Source of the DNA: BOG-908 sp964242115 | GTDB taxonomy: Bacteria; Pseudomonadota; Alphaproteobacteria; Acetobacterales; Acetobacteraceae | Length of the DNA: 64,000 nucleotides | NCBI GenBank assembly: GCA_964242115.1 | Contig: CAXSZX010000001.1 | Location: forward strand, 806,001-870,000 | Direction: 5' to 3' | Shown here: in pieces, positions 61,368 through 64,000 of the stretch | Numbering within the stretch: position 1 is the stretch's first letter | Layout: each line of letters begins with the position of its first letter | The notes under the pieces: generated by a model | The model's database searches: none | Told to the model about the DNA's origin: nothing | Seen by the model: only the letters and a program-made list of their open reading frames with translations | Translations under genes and position numbers: made by a program

Positions 61368-62395
61368 GCGGGCTCCTCCTTGAGGGGTTGGCGCGCCAGT
61401 GCCGCCAGTGCGGCGCGGCGGGTCAGCACGCCGAGGTGGCGGCCGGCCTCGTCCTGCACGGCCATTCCGTCCGGCCCGTCGGCCAGCAGCGGCAACGCCT
61501 CGCGCAGCGTCATCTCGCCGCGCAGCACGGGGCAGGCGCCGGCGGGCGGCGGCGCGGTGCGGTCGGCGAGCGTGCGCACCCGCAGCACGGCGGAGACGTC
61601 GATGTGCTCGACGAAGCGCCGCACGTAGGGGGTCTTCGGCGCGGCGAGGACGCTCTCCGCCGTGCCGTCCTGGACGATGGCGCCGTCCATCATCAGCACG
61701 ATGCGGCCGCCCAGCGCCACGGCCTCGTCCAAATCGTGGCTGACGAAGACGATCGTTTTCTTCAGCCGGCGCTGCAGGGCGACCAGCTCGGCCTGCATGT
61801 CGTGGCGGATCAGCGGGTCGAGCGCGCTGAACGCCTCGTCCATCAGCAGAATGCTGGCGTCGGCGGCCAGGGCCCGGGCCAGGCCGGCGCGCTGCTTCAT
61901 GCCGCCGGAGAGCTGGCCGGGGCGCTTGTCCTCCCAGCCTGCCAGGCCCACCAGGTCCAGCGCCTGCTCCGCCGCGCGGCGCCGCTCGGGCCGCGCCACG
62001 CCCTGGACCTCCAGGCCGAACTCCACGTTCTCCAGCACGGTGCGGTGGGCGAACAGGGCGAAGTGCTGGAACACCATGCCGAAGTGGCGGCGGCGGAAGT
62101 CGCGCAGCGCCTGGCCGCGCATGGCCATCACGTCCTGGCCGGCGACGCGGATCGCGCCGGCGCAGGGTGTCACCAGGCGGTTGAGGCAGCGCAGCAGCGT
62201 GCTCTTGCCGCTGCCGGACAGGCCCATGACGACCAGCAGCTCGCCTTCGTCTACCCGCAACGCCACGTCGTTCAGCGCGACCACGGTGCCGGTACGCTCC
62301 ATGATGGCGGCGCGGCTCTCGCCGGCGCGCAGCATGGCCAGCGCCTCGCGGTCGCGCGCGCCGAACACGCAGCGCACGCCCTCGGTTTCGATCAT
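61304..62395 (-). CDS. Glycine betaine ABC transporter ATP-binding protein (ProV/OpuAA-like)
   Basis: 363 residues. Walker A VVMGLSGSGKSTLLRCLNRL, Q-loop FGMVFQHFALFAHRTVLEN, signature QLSGGMKQRAGLARALA, Walker B ILLMDEAFSALDPLIR, H-loop FVSHDLDEA. The N-terminal GARDREALAMLRAGESRAAIMERTG extension and the C-terminal CBS-like region (GEMTLREALPLLADGPDGMAVQD) are features of the betaine/proline type. CBS domains there sense ionic strength, but this tail is short, with perhaps one CBS unit. ATG 62395; a TTG 12 bp upstream is possible. The 64-bp overlap with the permease supports an operon. Confidence 0.9.
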   Translation of the reverse strand: MIETEGVRCVFGARDREALAMLRAGESRAAIMERTGTVVALNDVALRVDEGELLVVMGLSGSGKSTLLRCLNRLVTPCAGAIRVAGQDVMAMRGQALRDFRRRHFGMVFQHFALFAHRTVLENVEFGLEVQGVARPERRRAAEQALDLVGLAGWEDKRPGQLSGGMKQRAGLARALAADASILLMDEAFSALDPLIRHDMQAELVALQRRLKKTIVFVSHDLDEAVALGGRIVLMMDGAIVQDGTAESVLAAPKTPYVRRFVEHIDVSAVLRVRTLADRTAPPPAGACPVLRGEMTLREALPLLADGPDGMAVQDEAGRHLGVLTRRAALAALARQPLKEEPAWPSHSPASRSTIYATAPSIG

Positions 62396-62562
62396 CGGTG
62401 CCGTGGTCAGCGCGCGGGTTCCTTGACGACCCCGCAAGCGTAACACCGGCGCGGAGCGGCGTGGAAAGCCGTTTTTGCGACGTGGCTGAGCAATGTCGCA
62501 AAATGCGCAGTGCATGCCGGTTTTCTGTTAGCGGTTGCTTCCCCGATCAGGCAACATGGCGT

Positions 62563-64000
62563 ATGCAAACGCAGGATACCGACGTGTCCGACACACTTCC
62601 GCACCTGCTGGCCGCCCGCCGGCCCGGCCATAGCCTCGACGCCGCGTTCTACACCGCGCAGGCCGTGTTCGACGCCGACATGGACCTGATCTTCGGCCGC
62701 CACTGGATCTTCGTGGGCCACGAGCCCGACGTGCCGGAGGCGGGCGACGTGATGGCGATCCGCATCGGCCGCGCCCCGATCGTCATCCTGCGCGACCACG
62801 CCGGCGAGGTGCGTGCCTACCACAACGTCTGCCGTCACCGCGGCGCGCAACTGGTGCCGGACGGCAAGTCGCGCGTCGGCAACCTGGTGTGCCGCTACCA
62901 CAGCTGGACCTACGGGCTGGACGGCGCGCTGCTGTTCGCCGACCACATGGGCGAGGGCTTCGACGCATCCTGCCGGGGCCTGCGTCCGGTGGCGTTGCGC
63001 TCGGTGGCCGGCCTGCTGTTCGTCTGCCTGGCTAACGACCCGCCGGACGACATCGCGGCGATGGCGTCGGCGATGGAGCCGTATTTGCTGCCGCATGGGC
63101 TGCGTGACGCCAAGGTGGCGCGGCAGGTGGACCTGGTCGAGCACGGCAACTGGAAGCTCACCATGGAGAACAACCGCGAGTGCTACCACTGCGCGGCCAA
63201 CCACCCCGAGCTGACGGTGCCGCTGTTCGCCTACGGTTTCGGCTTCGCGCCGGCGTCGCTGGACGGGCAGGAACTGGCGCAGGCAGCGCGCTACGACGCG
63301 CTGGTGGCCGACATGCACGCGACATGGGAGGCGGCCGGGCTGCCGTCCCGCCGCATCGAGCGTCTGACCGAACGCGCCACCGGCTACCGCACCGAGCGCC
63401 TGCCGCTGGACCAGGCCGGCGAGAGCCACACCGGCGACACGCGGAGCGCCTGCCGGAAGCTGCTGGGCCATCTGACCGACGCGCGGCTGGGCGGCCTGAC
63501 CTTCTGGACCCAGCCGAACGCCTGGCACCACTTCATGGCCGACCACGTGGTGACGTTCTGCGTGCTGCCGCTGGATGCCGGCCGCACGCTGCTGCGCACC
63601 ACCTGGCTGGTCCACAAGGACGCCGTCGAGGGCGTGGACTACGACCCGGCAAACCTGGTCGCGGTGTGGGAGGCGACCAACCGGCAGGACGCAGCGCTGG
63701 TGGAGATGACCCAGGCCGGCGTGGCGAGCCCTGTCTACGAGCCGGGCCCGTACTCGCCGTTCACCGAGGGCTTGGTGGACGATTTCTGCCGATGGTACGT
63801 CGAGCGGATGAGCGCAGGGCTGGACGTCAGCAGCGAGGCCAGCGCGCCGGCTAAGGTGGTGCCGCTGCGGGCACCCGCGCCGGCACCGGTGCGGCCCGAG
63901 GCCGCGACGGCTACCTTCACCATCCGCTTCGCCCGCCAGGACCGCGACATCGTCTGCAGCGGCAACACCACCGTGCTCGCGGCCGCCCGCCGCGCCGGGA
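62563..64000 (+). CDS. gbcA: Rieske-type glycine betaine monooxygenase alpha subunit (GbcA-like) with C-terminal ferredoxin domain, 3' end outside window
   Basis: At least 479 residues, still open at the right edge. The Rieske [2Fe-2S] site is CRHRGAQLVPDGKSRVGNLVCRYHSW (C-x-H, C-x2-H). The mononuclear iron site is MENNRECYHCAANHPEL, the NRECYHC..NHPEL form of GbcA/choline-monooxygenase proteins. The catalytic part ends near residue 415. After an Ala/Pro linker (APAPAPVRPEAA) a new domain begins (FTIRFARQDRDIVCSGNTTVLAAARRAG), resembling the start of a plant-type [2Fe-2S] ferredoxin such as the one at the GbcB C-terminus. It would demethylate glycine betaine to dimethylglycine. Divergent from the betaine transporter operon. 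ATG 62563 chosen as the first in frame. Confidence 0.85.
   Translation, partial: MQTQDTDVSDTLPHLLAARRPGHSLDAAFYTAQAVFDADMDLIFGRHWIFVGHEPDVPEAGDVMAIRIGRAPIVILRDHAGEVRAYHNVCRHRGAQLVPDGKSRVGNLVCRYHSWTYGLDGALLFADHMGEGFDASCRGLRPVALRSVAGLLFVCLANDPPDDIAAMASAMEPYLLPHGLRDAKVARQVDLVEHGNWKLTMENNRECYHCAANHPELTVPLFAYGFGFAPASLDGQELAQAARYDALVADMHATWEAAGLPSRRIERLTERATGYRTERLPLDQAGESHTGDTRSACRKLLGHLTDARLGGLTFWTQPNAWHHFMADHVVTFCVLPLDAGRTLLRTTWLVHKDAVEGVDYDPANLVAVWEATNRQDAALVEMTQAGVASPVYEPGPYSPFTEGLVDDFCRWYVERMSAGLDVSSEASAPAKVVPLRAPAPAPVRPEAATATFTIRFARQDRDIVCSGNTTVLAAARRAG

Overview
The window is high-GC DNA from an aerobic, Gram-negative bacterium. It has a porin, two TonB-dependent receptors, LolA, MurU and a type II NADH dehydrogenase. 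Gene content and order (tsaE/murU/addB, the porin type, TPR-sulfotransferases beside TonB receptors) fit an alphaproteobacterium, probably Acetobacteraceae/Rhodospirillales. That placement is inference from gene content, not a database match. No rRNA, tRNA, CRISPR array, transposase or phage gene was seen.

Layout: 1-2.6 kb, the tail of a PHA-synthase-like hydrolase and a hybrid sensor kinase. 2.8-7.6 kb, addB, murU and tsaE (minus strand). 7.6-11 kb, a ferredoxin-NADP reductase, lolA, a small Pro/Tyr-rich secreted protein and a class-I glutamine amidotransferase-like hydrolase. 11-16.6 kb, purN, purM, a CDP-alcohol phosphatidyltransferase with a repetitive N-terminus, an AI-2E-type permease and a DUF2142 membrane protein. 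17-29 kb, valine/acyl-CoA catabolism (mmsA, mmsB, enoyl-CoA hydratase, MerR regulator, thiolase, FadB-like protein, acyl-CoA dehydrogenase) interrupted by an S53 protease. 29-40 kb, DUF1993, DUF1223, a GT4 glycosyltransferase with a polysaccharide deacetylase, a porin, a LuxR-type response regulator coupled to a GT-C-like membrane protein, and NDH-2. 40-57 kb, two copies of a TonB receptor plus TPR-sulfotransferase module, on either side of recF, fumarylacetoacetase and an MFS/LysR/TauD circuit. 58-64 kb, a glycine-betaine/sarcosine cluster: a monomeric-sarcosine-oxidase-like flavoenzyme, a ProXWV-type ABC transporter, and a divergent GbcA-like Rieske oxygenase that runs off the window and appears to carry a fused C-terminal ferredoxin domain.

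The most unusual content is not a protein. About thirty copies of an intergenic element, normally 120-150 bp, occur in 64 kb. Each arm is a self-complementary A/T-rich hairpin (three interchangeable versions, called A, B and C here). The arms face each other around a 40-50 bp GC-rich core carrying CTGTCGCG/CGCGACAG, so the whole element folds as a large imperfect inverted repeat. All 8 convergent gene pairs have a copy between them. The outer end often abuts a stop codon directly (TAAGCAAG..., TGAGCAAG...), and several genes take their stop codon and last residues from it. The one intergenic gap holding an obvious classical GC-rich terminator (10176-10210) has no copy. I infer that the elements act as bidirectional transcript 3' ends, possibly mobile in origin. 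They also create many false ORFs in all frames.

A second theme is in-frame low-complexity expansion inside otherwise normal proteins: the N-terminus of the CDP-alcohol phosphatidyltransferase, the centre of one TPR-sulfotransferase, AddB and the kinase.
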